From: Poecilobothrus nobilitatus
Lineage: Eukaryota; Arthropoda; Insecta; Diptera; Dolichopodidae
DNA: 64,000 nt
Reading direction: 5' to 3'
NCBI GenBank assembly: GCA_947095535.1
Contig: OX352772.1
Location: forward strand, 95,833,207 to 95,897,206
Positions within the stretch are counted from its first letter, which is position 1. Each line of letters opens with the position of its first letter. A program made the translations under genes and the position numbers. A model generated the notes under the pieces. That model saw only the letters and a program-made list of their open reading frames with translations, was not told the DNA's origin and made no database searches. Positions 35,763 through 47,496 of this stretch are shown piece by piece.

Positions 35763-38700
35763 CGTAAAGTCAAGTTTATAATTAATTCAGTTCCTAATAA
35801 CGTAGAACCGGTTAACTGGATAAAAACGCATTGTATAAAATAATTCAAGATGTTACAACTGATTTGCACCCTCTAGATAAGGTAGGACTAACTTGAGAAA
35901 GCTTTCAACAACATGGTCCTGGATGGCTAAGTTGTAGAAATACAGGCGATCTAACATTTTCTGATGTATGGGAAATGATATCAAAAATTTTTCAAAGTAA
36001 TTCTGAAGGTAACTACTAAATAAATACTTCATTATTATTTTTATTATTAATACTTTTATTTTGTTTTTATATTACAGGTTTAAGCACAGATACATTTTGT
36101 CTTTCAGTTACTTCTGTAAGGGTACCATTTGGGGGAGGAAGATCACAAAAATATTCATCATATGAGGAAAGCTTAAAGCGAAAGGGAATAATTTGCATTA
36201 AAAACAAAAACAATTTATGTCTACCTCAGGCCTTAATTGTGGCAATATCACAAACTAAAAATGATAAGAACTACAAACACAAAATTCGTAATGATACAGG
36301 AAAATTACAAACTTTAAAAGCTATCGAACTAACTAAAAATGCAGGAGTAAAAATTCCAAATAAAGGTTGTGGAATACAGATACAGGAACTCAAAAAGTTT
36401 CAAGAATATTTGAAAAATTATAAAATTGTGGTGTACAAATGGGGGACAAGAGGCAGAGAAGTAATATTTGAGGGAATTGGACCTGAAAAACGGCTAAATT
36501 TGTTGTTTTATAAAAATCACTACAACGTAATAAAATCGCTGACTGCAGCCTTTTGCGCCAGTTATTATTGTAAAGATTGCCACATTCCATACAACAACAA
36601 AAGTAATCATAGATGCAGAGGAACATGTCCATGCTGTCAAAATTCTCCACCCTGTCTTAATAATTTAAAAAAAATTTTATGAAATGATTGTAATCGTTCA
36701 TTTCGAGGTCGAATGTGTTTAGATAACCATAGGGCGTCAAGTTCAAAACGCAAAAGTATTTGTGACGAGGTTAAAAAATGTTTGTCTTGCTTAAAACTAA
36801 GACAGAAACCATGTATGTGGTGAATACTTTTGCAAGATTTGCAGTAACTATGTTCCTGAGAATCATAAATGTTTTATTCAACAAAACAAAAATCAACCTA
36901 AACTAAAAAATTTTATTTATATATTTTACGATTTGGAAACACAACAAGAAAAAGCTTTTGGAGAGAAGAAAATAAGAGGCATTCTATCAGATATTAAACT
37001 ACATGAACCAAATTTGTGTGTTTTCGAGCAAAGATGTGACGCATGTATTTCGTTGTCCTCGTTATATTTTTGTGAAACATGTAAATTTAGGAGAAGAGGA
37101 ATTAAAGAGGGGAATATTATAGAGCAATTTCTGATGTACATAATGCAGCTAAGAAAAGAATTCAAAACTGTCGTGGTAATAGCGCATAATGGACAATCTT
37201 TTGACCATCAATTTATTTTAAATATTATATTAGAAAAAACTTCTTTAAAAACTAAACTAATTATGCGAGATTCAAAAATTATCATGATGTTATTAGATAA
37301 CATAAAATTTATAGACTCCATTAATAACTTTGCAATGGCATTATCAAAATTACCAAAGGCTTTTGATTTACAAATTGATTTGAAAAAAGGATATTTCCCG
37401 CATCTCTTCAATACAATGGAAAATAAAAATTATATTGGTTCATTACCACCTGTTGAATATTATACCCCAAATACCATGAAAACTAACGAATGTGAAGTAT
37501 TTCTGAAATGGTATGAAGATCACAAAAATGATAAATTCTATATGAAAAATGATATTGTAAAATATTGTATAAACGACGTAGCAATACTAACGCAATCATG
37601 TTTAAAATTCAGAGAATTTTTTCTTAGAGAATGTAACGTTGAACCTTTTCTAGAGGCTACAACTATAGCGTCTGCTTGCAATCTTGTATTTAGACGTAAT
37701 TTTTTAAAAACAGATACGATTGGTTTGATACCCAAAAACGGGTATAGGTATTCAGATAACCAATCAAAGGCAGCTATTCAATGGTTGGTTTGGGAGGAGG
37801 AAAAACGGAATATTAACATTAGACATGCTGCCAAACAAAAAGAAGTTGTCGTAGCCGGTGTAAAAGTTGAATTTTATGGATGTTATTATCACGGTCATCC
37901 TAACTGTTTTCCACGTAATTGAAATGTGGGAATGTGATTTTTATTCTCAAATAAGTAAAAGCAAAATGAATTACTTAAATAACCATCCATTAGTACAACT
38001 TTCACCATTAAAACCTCGGGATTCTTTTTATGGTGGTCGTTTACAACTGTAATGTTTGTAATGTTTACAACTACTACAAATGTAAAAAAGAAGAAAAAAT
38101 AAAATATATAGATATTTGTTCTTTATATCCATGGGTTTGCAAATATGGAAAATTTCCTGTTGATCATCCAGATGTTTATGTAGAAAACGTTAATTGTACT
38201 AAACAAAATTTAAAAGATTTGAATGGACTTATAAAATGTAAAATTTTACCACCAGAAAATCTTATGCATCCAGTATTACCTGTAAAACAAAACAACAAAT
38301 TAATGTTTTCCTTATGTCGCACATGTAGTGAGGAAAAAAACCTAAATGAATTTTGTTTACATAATGATAACGAAAGAGCTTTACTTGGAACATGGATTAT
38401 TGATGAAGTGTTAAAAGCTCTTGAATTGAAATATAAAATATTAGAAATTCATGAAATATGGAGTTACAACATATGTCAATACAATGGTGTAACAAAAACA
38501 GATGGTCTTTTCACACAAATGATGAACAAATTTTTAAAAATAAAACAACAGGCATCGGGATGGCCTAGTAATTGTATAACAAAGGAAGAGAAAGAAAAGT
38601 ATATAACGGATTTTCTTAGAAATCAAAATATTCAACTAGAATTTAATGAAATTATTAATAATCAGGGACTACGATCCTTTGCAAAATTAATGCTTAATTC

Positions 38701-39427
38701 TTTTTGGGGTAAATTTGGACAGAGAGAAAACTTACAAAAAACAATAATTATTAATCAACCTAAGGATTTATACGACATGTTAACAAATCCGTCTATAGAT
38801 GTTTGTGGTATTCTTCCAGTAAGTGAGGAAAACATTATAGTTAATTGGCAGTACAAAGAAGAAGCAGGTGAATCATTATGTACTGTAAATGTGTGTATTG
38901 CAGCTTACACAACTACTCAAGCACGTTTAAAATTATATAGCTATTTAGAAAAACTAAATGATAGAGTTTTATATTATGACACTGATTCCGTAATATATAT
39001 AAGTCGTACAGGAGAATATGAACCCTAAACAGGGGATTTTATAGGAGATATGACCGATGAACTAGAATGTTATGGTATTGGAAGTTACATTACAGAATTT
39101 GTAAGTGGAGGCCCTAAAAACTATGCATATAAAGTTCATAGAACGAAAGACAATGAAGAAAAACTAGTTTGTAAAGTTAAAGGAATTTGTTTAAACTATA
39201 CAGCCTCCCAAAAAATTAATTTTAATACAATTAAAGAAGCTGTGCTAAATGTGAAGGAAGACAACGATATATACATACTTTCACAAAATATTCGACGTAA
39301 TAAAGAGCATAAAGTTATCACAGTTCCTGAAATAAAAAAATATCAAACTAGGTTAGAAAAACGTAAATTTATGGAAGATGGTAGTTCATTTCCCTATGGA
39401 TATAAAAGATCTAATGTTAATAATTAA
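35763..39427 (+). pseudogene. polB: Polinton protein-primed DNA polymerase B
   Basis: Would replicate the element from protein-primed ends. Visible in order: N-terminal region with GPGWLSCRNTGDLTF; SVTSVRVPFGGGR and NNLCLPQALIVAIS; a Cys/His cluster (YYCKDCHIPYN ... HRCRGTCPCC); Exo I YDLET (36,927); Exo II AHNGQSFDHQF; Exo III YCINDVAIL; GYFPHLFNT; motif A DICSLYP (38,111); motif B KLMLNSFWGKFG; motif C YYDTDS (38,972); and a C-terminal FVSGGPKNYAYKV. All catalytic Asp residues are kept. Breaks: TGA at 35,894, TGA at 36,680, frameshift and stops near 36,700-36,920, TGA at 37,920, frameshift near 38,050, TAA at 39,026. The start lies in or before the gap. Length (about 1200 codons) fits Polinton PolB. 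Confidence 0.9.
36009..36077 (+). other. Predicted 69-bp intron in Polinton polB
   Basis: GAAG/GTAACTAC ... TTACAG/GTTTAAGC. The intron contains in-frame stops. Its removal joins two segments that are adjacent in Polinton polymerases (the ISKIFQSNSEG end and LSTDTFCLSVTSVRVP). Canonical GT-AG, AT-rich, with a size typical of insect short introns. Confidence 0.65.
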
Positions 39428-39507
39428 TTAGAAATATAATGTTTAAATTTTTATTTAAAAATTTTGGTATAAATAACACAAATAAATATCAAATATGTTC
39501 AAATTTA

Positions 39508-40402
39508 TTAAATACTATTTTTTTTATTAATCCAAGTATTATGATCATCATTGAACCCTAACCATTTAACAAAAACTTTATTACCTTGTTTTTTAATAAT
39601 TTTTTCTACCAGGTAAGAATTTGGATATTTAACAGAAGTGAGTTCCTCTTTTTAGAAACCACCTGCAATAGGATTATTTTTATCTTATCAATATTATTGA
39701 TCTTATCAATTTTAAATATTTCAGTTGACCAATTTGGTTGATAGCCTTTTTCGAAGTGACCTTTATATTTACTTATTCTTACATATTCACCAACCTTATA
39801 TTTACTTTTTTGAAAAATTTTAGGTTGCATATATATATTTTTCAATATATTTCTTTCATTTTACCGCGTAACTTTTTCAGGTGGAAGCTTTATTGTAGAA
39901 TGTTTTCTTGAATTATAATCTTGTATTATTGATTGCAGAATAGATAACCATTTATAATTTCCATTTAGACTAAATTTTTTCCACATAGAATTTTTCATTG
40001 TACGATTAAATCGTTCAACAATTGATACTTTTAATTCACTGTATGTATGATAGTGATTGATTATTTTTTCTCTCATATAGTTTTGGAATTGTGAATTAAA
40101 AAACTCTTTGCCTTGATCAGACTGAATATTTTTGGGTATAACTTTAGCGCGCTCAAAAATTGATTTCAGGGCATTTAAAACATTTTCAGCATTTTTTATT
40201 TTCACAGGTTCAGCATAGGCATATTTGGAAAAAGTATCAATGACCGTCAGCATATATTTATAACCATTATTAAATTTTCCATAAGGTATCATTTCGACTA
40301 AATTTGCCACGTGTCATTTAGACCTTTCTGTTTGAATTTTCTTCTAAGAAATTTACGTCTTGCCTGTCTATGAATTTCAGTCACTATTTGAGCTCTTGAC
40401 AT
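39508..40402 (-). pseudogene. int: Polinton integrase with chromodomain
   Basis: Retroviral-type integrase that would insert the Polinton. The ATG at 40,402 opens a basic leader (RRKFLRRKFKQKG), then a frameshift in the DTWQ(A) segment (about 40,310). Core: the first catalytic position reads ANLVEM where the family has ADLVEM, so Asp is replaced by Asn. The second Asp is in QSDQGKEF and Glu in SIVERFNRTMK. The C-terminal part has KYKVGEYVRISKYKG (SH3-like), a TAA near 39,650, then YLVEKIIKKQGNKVFVKWL and NDDHNTWI, a chromodomain that in this family may steer insertion to chromatin. It is convergent with polB, 80 bp apart. Confidence 0.85.
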
Positions 40403-40591
40403 TTTGTTTTAAAAATGTCAAAGGTAATGTTATAATAATTATTATACATAAAATGATAGACCAAAGCATGGTTTAAACTAATCATTAATTGAGTTTAATT
40501 TGCTTTTATACTTTTCTACATGAGTATATAAGTCAACTTTTATTTTCAAATTTAATTAATTTCCATTCTGACTCCTCAACAACTCATTGAA

Positions 40592-40888
40592 ATGCTGCCT
40601 GATTCCACATAATTTCCATTTAAAGAAACTGTAGATGATGTAAATACACAAGGTCAGATACAAGAAAATGAAATTACGTCCACTATGGACGACGAAGATT
40701 TAGCAGAAACTGAGGAATTTATACCACCGTTCCAGATAGTTGAATTAGAAGACGAAGAAGAAGAAGTGGAAGAAGAAATTGAGGAAGATGAGGAAGCAGT
40801 TCCATTTAATGAAATTTGGGACATAAATAATCAGCAGGCAGATCTTGATTATTTCAATGATTTAATAATCCTAAATAATTTTAATTAA
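40592..40888 (+). pseudogene. Small acidic protein, Polinton-encoded
   Basis: Frame from ATG 40,592 with a TAA at codon 8. The open part (from 40,685) is 67 codons, strongly acidic (EEEEVEEEIEEDEE) and ends with Asn/Asp-rich residues. It sits divergently from the integrase in the intergenic gap where Polintons often carry short lineage-specific genes. I do not recognise it. It might be a DNA mimic or transactivator, but nothing in the sequence proves that. Confidence 0.35.
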
Positions 40889-40962
40889 ATAATCTAGTGA
40901 AAGGTGTACAGAAAAATATTTGTCTATCTAAACCATATAAATAAAAAATAAAAATTTTTATA

Positions 40963-41524
40963 TTATTTGCTGTGATTTATTTTGTTTGTTTTATGTAGTA
41001 TATTACAGATTTGTTCCTTTAAAATTACAGGAATTTCAAAAAATAACCTTGAATAATTGCATTGTACATTAAAACGTTGTATTGGTACATAAATTTCTTT
41101 TTTTAACCTAAATACTTGTTGCTCGACACATAAATTTATATTCCTGAACATAGTCTTTTACATTTAACTCAGCAGATTTATAATAGGTCATCACTGCGTG
41201 AAGAAAATCGCTTAAATTGTAAAACTGCTCTGCTTCTTCTTTGTTGATACTTATACTTTGCCCGTTCGCTGATTTTAGCCCATGATGAAAGTTCTGTTTT
41301 ATATCTTTTATTATCACCTTATCGAGTTTTTTGTTAAATTCGTAATAAAATTTATTCCATTCATGATATTTTAAAACAATTGACTTTTTACCAATACGGT
41401 GAATTATACTTGAGGCTTGAAATGACTCACTGCCAAATCCAACAGCAATTTTTAATGTATGACTCTTATTGAGAAAATATGTGTAACTTAGCAATAAATT
41501 TGTTTTCTGACCTGGTGCTTCCAT
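40963..41524 (-). pseudogene. Conserved Polinton protein of unknown function
   Basis: Starts MEAPGQKTNLLLSYTYF, then LKIAVGFGSESFQAS, KSIVLKYHEWNKFYYEFN and KQNFHHGL. I recall proteins with the same IAIGFGSxxFxS and EWxxF pattern in other insect Polintons; no function is known. It is broken by a frameshift near 41,115-41,150, where the open frame passes to the 40,963-41,151 piece (EIYVPIQRFNVQCNYSRLFF). It is the last gene of the minus-strand cluster. Confidence 0.55.
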
Positions 41525-41562
41525 TCCTTTAATTTTACTAAAACCTGTTTATATTGTTTTTA

Positions 41563-42047
41563 TTATTTATACGTTTTAGGAATACAAATTTGTAATGAGT
41601 TATATTTTCCAAATACATTTTGAAAGATACTTAAAATATACTTATCGTTTTCTAGTTGATTTCCTTTATTAAATTTTTTTAAAAAAGCTTTCATACTATA
41701 ACCGCAACATACGTATAAACACAACAATATTGCACACAGACATCTGAATAGTTACTTTGTAACTGTTTCTTATTAAAAATTATACATTGGTTTTTTAAGT
41801 AACTTAAAATTTCTAGTTTATCTGGTTTTCTACCAAACGAATCAAAATATTCAACACAGCCATTCTTTGGCTTAAAAATAGCTAACCAATGTGTTCCCTG
41901 ACCTTTTGATTTATCAGTGTTTACAATTAAAAAAGTTTGTTTTTCAATTATTCTGGGGAGTTGATCCAGAGCAAAAACTCCTTTAAAAAATTTACGTGTG
42001 TGTTTGTTGCATCTTAATACGTCACTTATCTCTAGGGTATTCATCAA
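41563..42047 (-). pseudogene. pro: Adenain-like cysteine protease
   Basis: Maturation protease of the Polinton capsid, C48/C5 (adenovirus endopeptidase) type. Seen: DQLPRIIEKQTFLIVNTD, catalytic His in QGTHWLAIF, Asp/Glu region GCVEYFDSFG, and the Cys motif DVCVQYCCVYTYV (family C-G-Q-Y-C; here Val replaces Gly). A frameshift near 41,695 moves the C-terminus to another frame (KAFLKKFNKGNQLENDKYI), ending at 41,563. Its start overlaps the end of the upstream gene by 4 bp (ATGA). Confidence 0.8.
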
Positions 42048-42376
42048 TCAAATTCACTCAAGTCATATAATTTAGTTGTTTCTTTAATATAATTTGATAA
42101 AAACTCTTTTTTGATTTTTTTATTTGTTATAATAACATCAAATTTTTCTAGTATTTGACAGAGTTCTTTATTTATTTTATCGTTGTACACAGTTCCAAAA
42201 GAGTAATTATCAAAATTATCATTTATAAAATCCCTAGTTGGAAATTTATACTTGAGCTCTTTTACAAACTTTTTACAAGGTTCTTTAATACCAACTATAC
42301 AAATATCTTTCGCAAACAAGGTATTATTATCATCACTACAAAATGTTATATCCAGAAGTGCACAAGACAGTGACAT
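42044..42376 (-). CDS. Polinton protein related to the 50,630-51,121 product
   Basis: 110 codons from ATG, apparently intact. N-terminus LLDITFCSDDNNTLFAKDI, middle YKFPTRDF, and C-terminal FDVIITNKKIKKEFLSNYI. The same order of features is seen in the plus-strand gene at 50,630 (VDLQF...YFLKELAI; FKAPYPAEEL; KIYVKGAQKKLFLQKYI), so the two look like paralogues. An acidic residue after the first strand and the alternating strand/helix pattern would fit an RNase H-like or exonuclease-like fold, but this is inference. It overlaps the protease by 4 bp. Confidence 0.5.
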   Translation of the reverse strand: MSLSCALLDITFCSDDNNTLFAKDICIVGIKEPCKKFVKELKYKFPTRDFINDNFDNYSFGTVYNDKINKELCQILEKFDVIITNKKIKKEFLSNYIKETTKLYDLSEFD

Positions 42377-42413
42377 TTTGTCAAATATTCAAATTTACTT
42401 TTATGTATGCTAC

Positions 42414-43160
42414 TTATAGGTTTGAGAATATATTTCGGTTTTTATCAATTTGTAAACTTGCATCAAATTCTCCATAAACAATAGCAGTCAGTGTAGATGT
42501 AAGTGGTTTTGATAGCCTTGCCTCAATTCTAACTGTACCTTGATTTAGTAGACCTTGACACACTTCATTTCCTGATGCATCTGGAGTTAAATCAAAAGCT
42601 AGAATGAAAAACCCATTACTAAACATGATTTTTGTTATCTGATGACCTTTATCATTATGGTAAATTCCAGTTCCTGAAAAAAGTGTACTGTATGCTCTTG
42701 TGCAGCAATTATTTTCATCTGAAAAACTGGTTTCAATTGCTGAATTAGGTATTTGAACACCATTTACGTTTAACACAAATTGTGAAATATCAAAATGTTT
42801 AAAATTGTATGGGTTTTTTGACCTTTTTCCAGAGTAACCTGTATTTTCTGTCATGCAAAAAATGATTGTGTTTGGCAACTGTCCAATAAACACATTATCA
42901 AGTGATATTGATGAACTATTCTGGGGAATGGTAAAAGTTTTTACCTCTACCCGTTTGTAATTGTATTTGGCATTAGTTTTTTCCAATACAGCATTATGTG
43001 CTAATAGCACACTAGGATTAATTGTTACATGTCTCATAAATAAAGTGGCTTCTAAAATTTTCAGTTGAGATTCATCAGTATCATCTGCAAAGAGGTAAAA
43101 ATCTGGTTTTTCTAATGTTAGGATAACTCGAACATCGACATTGTTTATAAGATGGTAGGT
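42414..43160 (-). pseudogene. mcp: Major capsid protein, C-terminal part
   Basis: Double jelly-roll hexon-like protein. Seen: NNVDVRVILTLEKPDFYLF, VTINPSVLLAHNAVLEK, VKTFTIPQNSSS, GQLPNTIIFCM, SKNPYNFKHFDISQFVLNVNG, RAYSTLFSGTGIY, FILAFDLTPDAS, QGTVRIEARLSKPL and VYGEFDASLQID. These are hallmark strings of Polinton major capsid proteins, in order, down to the usual C-terminus. The N-terminal part lies at 46,941-47,494, on the other side of the LINE. The open frame from 43,037 is only the part after the last ATG. Confidence 0.9.
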
Positions 43161-43344
43161 TTTTTTATTTATTTATTTATTAAAGAATTGAGATAGACAG
43201 TAAAACTGGTATAAATCTCTTCTATAATCTAACTTAAAACTAATTTAATATTTAAAATTATAATAAATATTAATAAAATTTAATACACAGGTTAAAATTT
43301 TAGATACATTTCATTTTTTTTTTTTTTGCTTTTTTATATATTTT

Positions 43345-46183
43345 TCAATTATTTAATTGGGGTAATACAGCTTTCAAACGTTTGTTGAATAACCTTATGT
43401 TGGGAGCATATTTTATATAGGCAGGAAGACTATTGAAGCTTTTTATGCCATTAAACATAATATCTCTTTTACCTCTTTCAGTTCTAGGTGCTTCTAATCG
43501 ATAATGTTCCGCACTTCGTGTGAAGTAGCTATGAATTGAAGCATTTGTTTGTATTTTCAAATTGCTTTTGGTTAAGTTATTTGATAGTTTATAAATCAAC
43601 TTGCAGTTTTCCAAAAATATTGTTTGTTCAACGGTAGGTAAATTTCGATCAGAATACAATGATGTAGTTGGAGAATCATATGGAAGTCTGTATAAGATTT
43701 TAATAGCTCTGTTGATAATAGCGCTAACTGAACTAATAACGTATTTGCAACTTTGACTCCAAACTGGAATTAAATACCTTATTTTAGACTGAATGTGGGC
43801 GTAAAAGACCAATTTAGCTATATCTTCACTTATTTTAGGACACCTTCCAGTTGCACCAGTTAATGATAAAACGGCTTTTTTTAAATTATCTATATGAATT
43901 TTCCAAGAAAGATCTTCATCAATAAGTAAACCTAGATATTTCGACGATTTTACTCTTTGTATTTGTTGATTATTAATATTGATTGATAGATTAATGTTTT
44001 CTTTATTTTTTTGTTTAAATATGATGAATTCAGTTTTAGAGATGTTAATTGTTAATCTCTTATGATTTAGCCACTCACTAACTTTGTATAAGTCATTATT
44101 AATATTTTCTTCCAGTTGGTTCTTGTTTTTACCTTTGTACAGAATTATTGTATCATCTGCAAACATTGAATAATGTCCACTTAGCCCAATTTTGTTGAAG
44201 CTATTCACATAAGCTAGATAAAGAATAGGTCCTAGAACTGTGCCTTGTGGAACTCCAATTTGTAGACTTGCTTCTTCACTAATATGGTCTTTTATTCTGG
44301 TTTTGATTTTTCGAAAATTTAAATACGATTTAAATAGATTGGCTGCAACTCCTCTTATACCCATATTGAAAAGGCTATTTATTAATATATCATGATTTAC
44401 GGTGTCAAAAGCTTTTTTTAGATCTAAAAGAATAGCGGCTGCGTAGTTATTTTTATCTAACGCCATATTTATGAAATTAACAACTTCAAGCGCAGCGGAT
44501 TCTGTGCTGCTTCCGTTTAAAAAACCAAATTGATGGTCATCAATTAGATTTGAATTTGTGAAGAATGCAATTAAACGACGTTTAATAACCTTTTCAATAA
44601 TCTTAGAATAGACAATTTGTCAAAGATATTGGTCTATAATTGTTAACATCTGTCCTTTTTCCTGATTTAAAAATTGGAGAATCTTTGGCCTTATTTGGAA
44701 AAACACCAGTCGATAAAATTTCATTTATTATATCAGAAAGCTTGTTTGATATTATGTGTCTAATTGATTTGATATGTTTTATTGAGATGCCATCTGGTCC
44801 AGGAGATGAGTTAGTTTTAAACGAGTTTATAATTTGTGTTATTTCATTACTATCTGTTGGAATAAAATAAATTGAGTTCTGATTTATGTGATCCTGTGTA
44901 TTTATTACATTATTTGTAAGGTTGTTGAAGTTTTTATCTAACTTGCTTCCGACGGTAGCGAAATGATCATTTAGAATATTAGCTGCTTCTAAGTCAGAAG
45001 TAGTGATTTCTCCGCTGTTCTTTGTTACGTGTATTGCCGCACTCTCTTTAGAAATGTTCGAACTTAAGTGCTTATTAATAATTTTCCACAGCTGTTGAGA
45101 GTTGCAACTTTCACTTATTTGGTTGTTGAAGTAGTTATCCTTTGCTTCTTTTATTAACTTTTGAATATAGTTTTTAATTTTTTTATATCTATTTTGCAAA
45201 TCATAGTTGTTTTTTTGTTTACGAATTTTAGCATAAAGTTTATTTCGTATTTTGATTAAATTAAGTATAAACGGAGTAATCCAATGGTTTTGTTTCCGTC
45301 TTCTAACTATTCTTGTTGAAGAAGCTAATGCTTTACTTACATTTATACATTCCGTAATTTCATCATAAGAGTTACACATTTGGATTTTTTGCGCAACTAA
45401 GTTTTGGAAAGCATTCCAGTTAGTTTTTTCTATAGTTACTCTTGTCATTTGTTCGAGTATGATATCGCATTTTTCAATATTTATCTCCAAAACTTTGTGG
45501 TCACTAATAGGATTATCCGACAATTTGATCGTTGCATTAAAAGTTTTAAAATTGGCAATAACGTGATCAAGGATGCTTCCATAATTACAATCAGATTGGC
45601 AACTGCAATTTACGGCTTGCCGAGTTATTCCGTTGATAGTGGTATCATTGATTAAGTTAAAGTTGTATGATTCAACTATATTAATATAAGTAATAGTGTT
45701 TTCATTATTTGACAGCAAATCTATGTTGGTATCACCTACTATGATACAGTTTTTACTGAAAGTCTTTAAGAGAATACCCACTGAATCGATGTAGTCGTTT
45801 TTATCAATACCAGGAGCATTATACATTGTAATAATTTTAATGTTGGGTTTACAATTGAGTAGTTGAATTCCAATAGGATTAAATTTCTCATTTACAGAAT
45901 TTGGTAATGCAAGAGAAGTAAATGCTAATTTGTTTTTTATATAAATTGCTGTTCCACCGCCCCTGTTATTTTCTCTGCAGTGATGGATGGATGAAAATTC
46001 AGGAATCTGCATAAATGGGATTTCGGATGAATAAATCCATGTTTCATTTAATATAACAATATCTGGAGAATGTGACTTAATTAATAGAGTTAGATCATCA
46101 ATTTTATTCCTCATACTTCTAATATTAACATACAAAATATTTATTGAATTATTTTTATTGACAATATTTATAGAACTCATCAT
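43345..46183 (-). pseudogene. LINE ORF2: endonuclease-reverse transcriptase
   Basis: APE-type endonuclease first (INILYVNIRSMRNKIDDL, IVILNETW, NRGGGTAIYIK, IIVGDTNIDLLS, GSILDHVIAN, ISDHKVLEI), then RT (SSPGPDGI, NNYRPISLTN, HQFGF, LLDLKKAFDTVNHDIL, GVPQGTVLGPILY, MFADDTIIL), then a thumb/C-terminal domain to TAA at 43,345. It would nick target DNA and copy the LINE RNA. One frameshift at about 44,605-44,625, just after the SLTN motif, splits it into frames of 526 and 373 codons. Catalytic FADD is intact. Confidence 0.85.
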
Positions 46184-46937
46184 TTTGATATGGGTGTCAT
46201 ATATTTATTCCAACTTTCTCTAACTTTTTGAATGTAGTCTCTATAGTTATTATCAATATGTCTTCTGTATGAAGTTAAATCTTTATTGACGTCTTCTTTG
46301 GAAATTCCTATTCTTTCATGGTAAGTGAAATATATTTGACATAGTTCCTTGTAATTTGTGGTAGTCCATCTTGATTTATTAAGACCTTTAAATTAGTTTG
46401 TGTAATTCCAGCATAACATATATCAGTATGATCATAAAAGTATGAAAGGAAGAGCCTGACATTATTGTAAATTCTGAAATCCCTTAGCCGCGAAAGCACA
46501 GATATACTGTCACCTTCCTCTACTGCTTTGCGTGTTAATTTTACTATTGGTGGTTCCAGTGTGACAAAATGGTCTTTCTTTAAAAATTCAGGTTTTGTTT
46601 GAGGATGAAGCGTTTCACCTTTGATCCAATTCGAATAATTAGGAATTGGAATGCCATTAATAGGATTTATATCATTGATATTATTAGTATTTTCATTTTT
46701 AATATTATTATTTCCATTATTTGTTATATTATTAACATTATTGATCTTATTTTTTGTGTTTATAATGTTTTTCTTATTACCCCATAGTTTAGATAGATAT
46801 TTATTAAACACATTGTGATTCATTTTATTTAAAGAATTTTTTTTAGAAGCAGTTTCTTTTGTTATTACTTTTTTATTATAATTTGCTGATGAAGCAGTTA
46901 CATTTTTTGAATATTTATTTTTATCAGGTGGTTTATT
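46180..46937 (-). pseudogene. LINE ORF1 (5' truncated, frameshifted)
   Basis: The frame is open right up to the insertion junction, with the last start MNHNVFNKYLSKLW at 46,823. Asn-rich linker, then FLKKDHFVTLEPP, DSISVLSRLRDFRIYNN and YDHTDICYAGIT. A frameshift at about 46,315-46,330 moves to DVNKDLTSYRRHIDNNY ending at 46,180. The stop overlaps the ORF2 start (ATGATG), the usual coupling. It probably binds the LINE RNA; no zinc knuckles or RRM are evident. Confidence 0.6.
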
Positions 46938-46940
46938 TAG

Positions 46941-47494
46941 GTTGGTTAAACATATCTAAATGCAGTTTCCCCATAAGTTTCACTACATTGCTATTTTGGT
47001 ATAATTTTTGACGTTCTTTTGAACCACTATTATCTGTTTTTGCTATATTTGGCTTATCTAGCATCCATCCACCACACTCCAAAATGCGTTGTAGTGGCAT
47101 CCGTACCATAATTTAACAATGATTCAATATAAGCTCTGTAATGATAATTACCATCTGATGGAGATATATTCTTTCCATTTAGTTGAACATTGCATTGTTT
47201 TATTAATGAATATAACATATTATTAACCACACTTGGTTGTTGTATAGGTGTTCCATCAGTTTTTTTATCTTTATTCCATTGAGTTCCATCTTTTTTTATT
47301 TGTACTTTTAATTTTAGATATGTCGAAGACAAGTCTCTATATGTATCACCGTGCCCTAGTAAAACAAATTCTATGACAGATGGATTATCTAAAGAAGCAA
47401 TAGGGTTATAGGAAACTTCTTCAGATCGTAAAATACTTGACTGAATAGGCTGTGTTTTAAAAATATCAAGCTCTGATTTCATACATTCAATCAT
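46941..47494 (-). pseudogene. mcp: Major capsid protein, N-terminal part
   Basis: The ATG at 47,494 opens CMKSELDIF, then VLLGHGDTYRDLSSTYLKL, SVVNNMLYSLIKQCNVQLNG and NYHYRAYIESLLNYG. This is the first jelly roll of Polinton major capsid proteins. A frameshift near 47,065 (after THFGVW) moves the frame to GWMLDKPNIAKTDNSG and KLMGKLHLDMFNQ, which ends at the LINE junction (46,943). The start is 2 bp after the stop of the upstream pVI-like gene. Confidence 0.9.
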
Positions 47495-47496
47495 AA

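Larger units (their letters stand above)
43162..46937 (-). mobile_element. CR1/Jockey-group LINE inserted in the capsid gene
   Basis: 5'-truncated non-LTR retrotransposon of 3.8 kb on the minus strand: ORF1 (partial), ORF2 with endonuclease and RT, 3' UTR, and a tail ending in A-rich TAAA/AATA repeats (plus-strand 43,161-43,186). It is flanked by a likely 6-bp target duplication, TAGGTT (43,156-43,161 and 46,938-46,943). It separates the two halves of the major capsid gene. Both ORFs have a frameshift. Confidence 0.85.
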
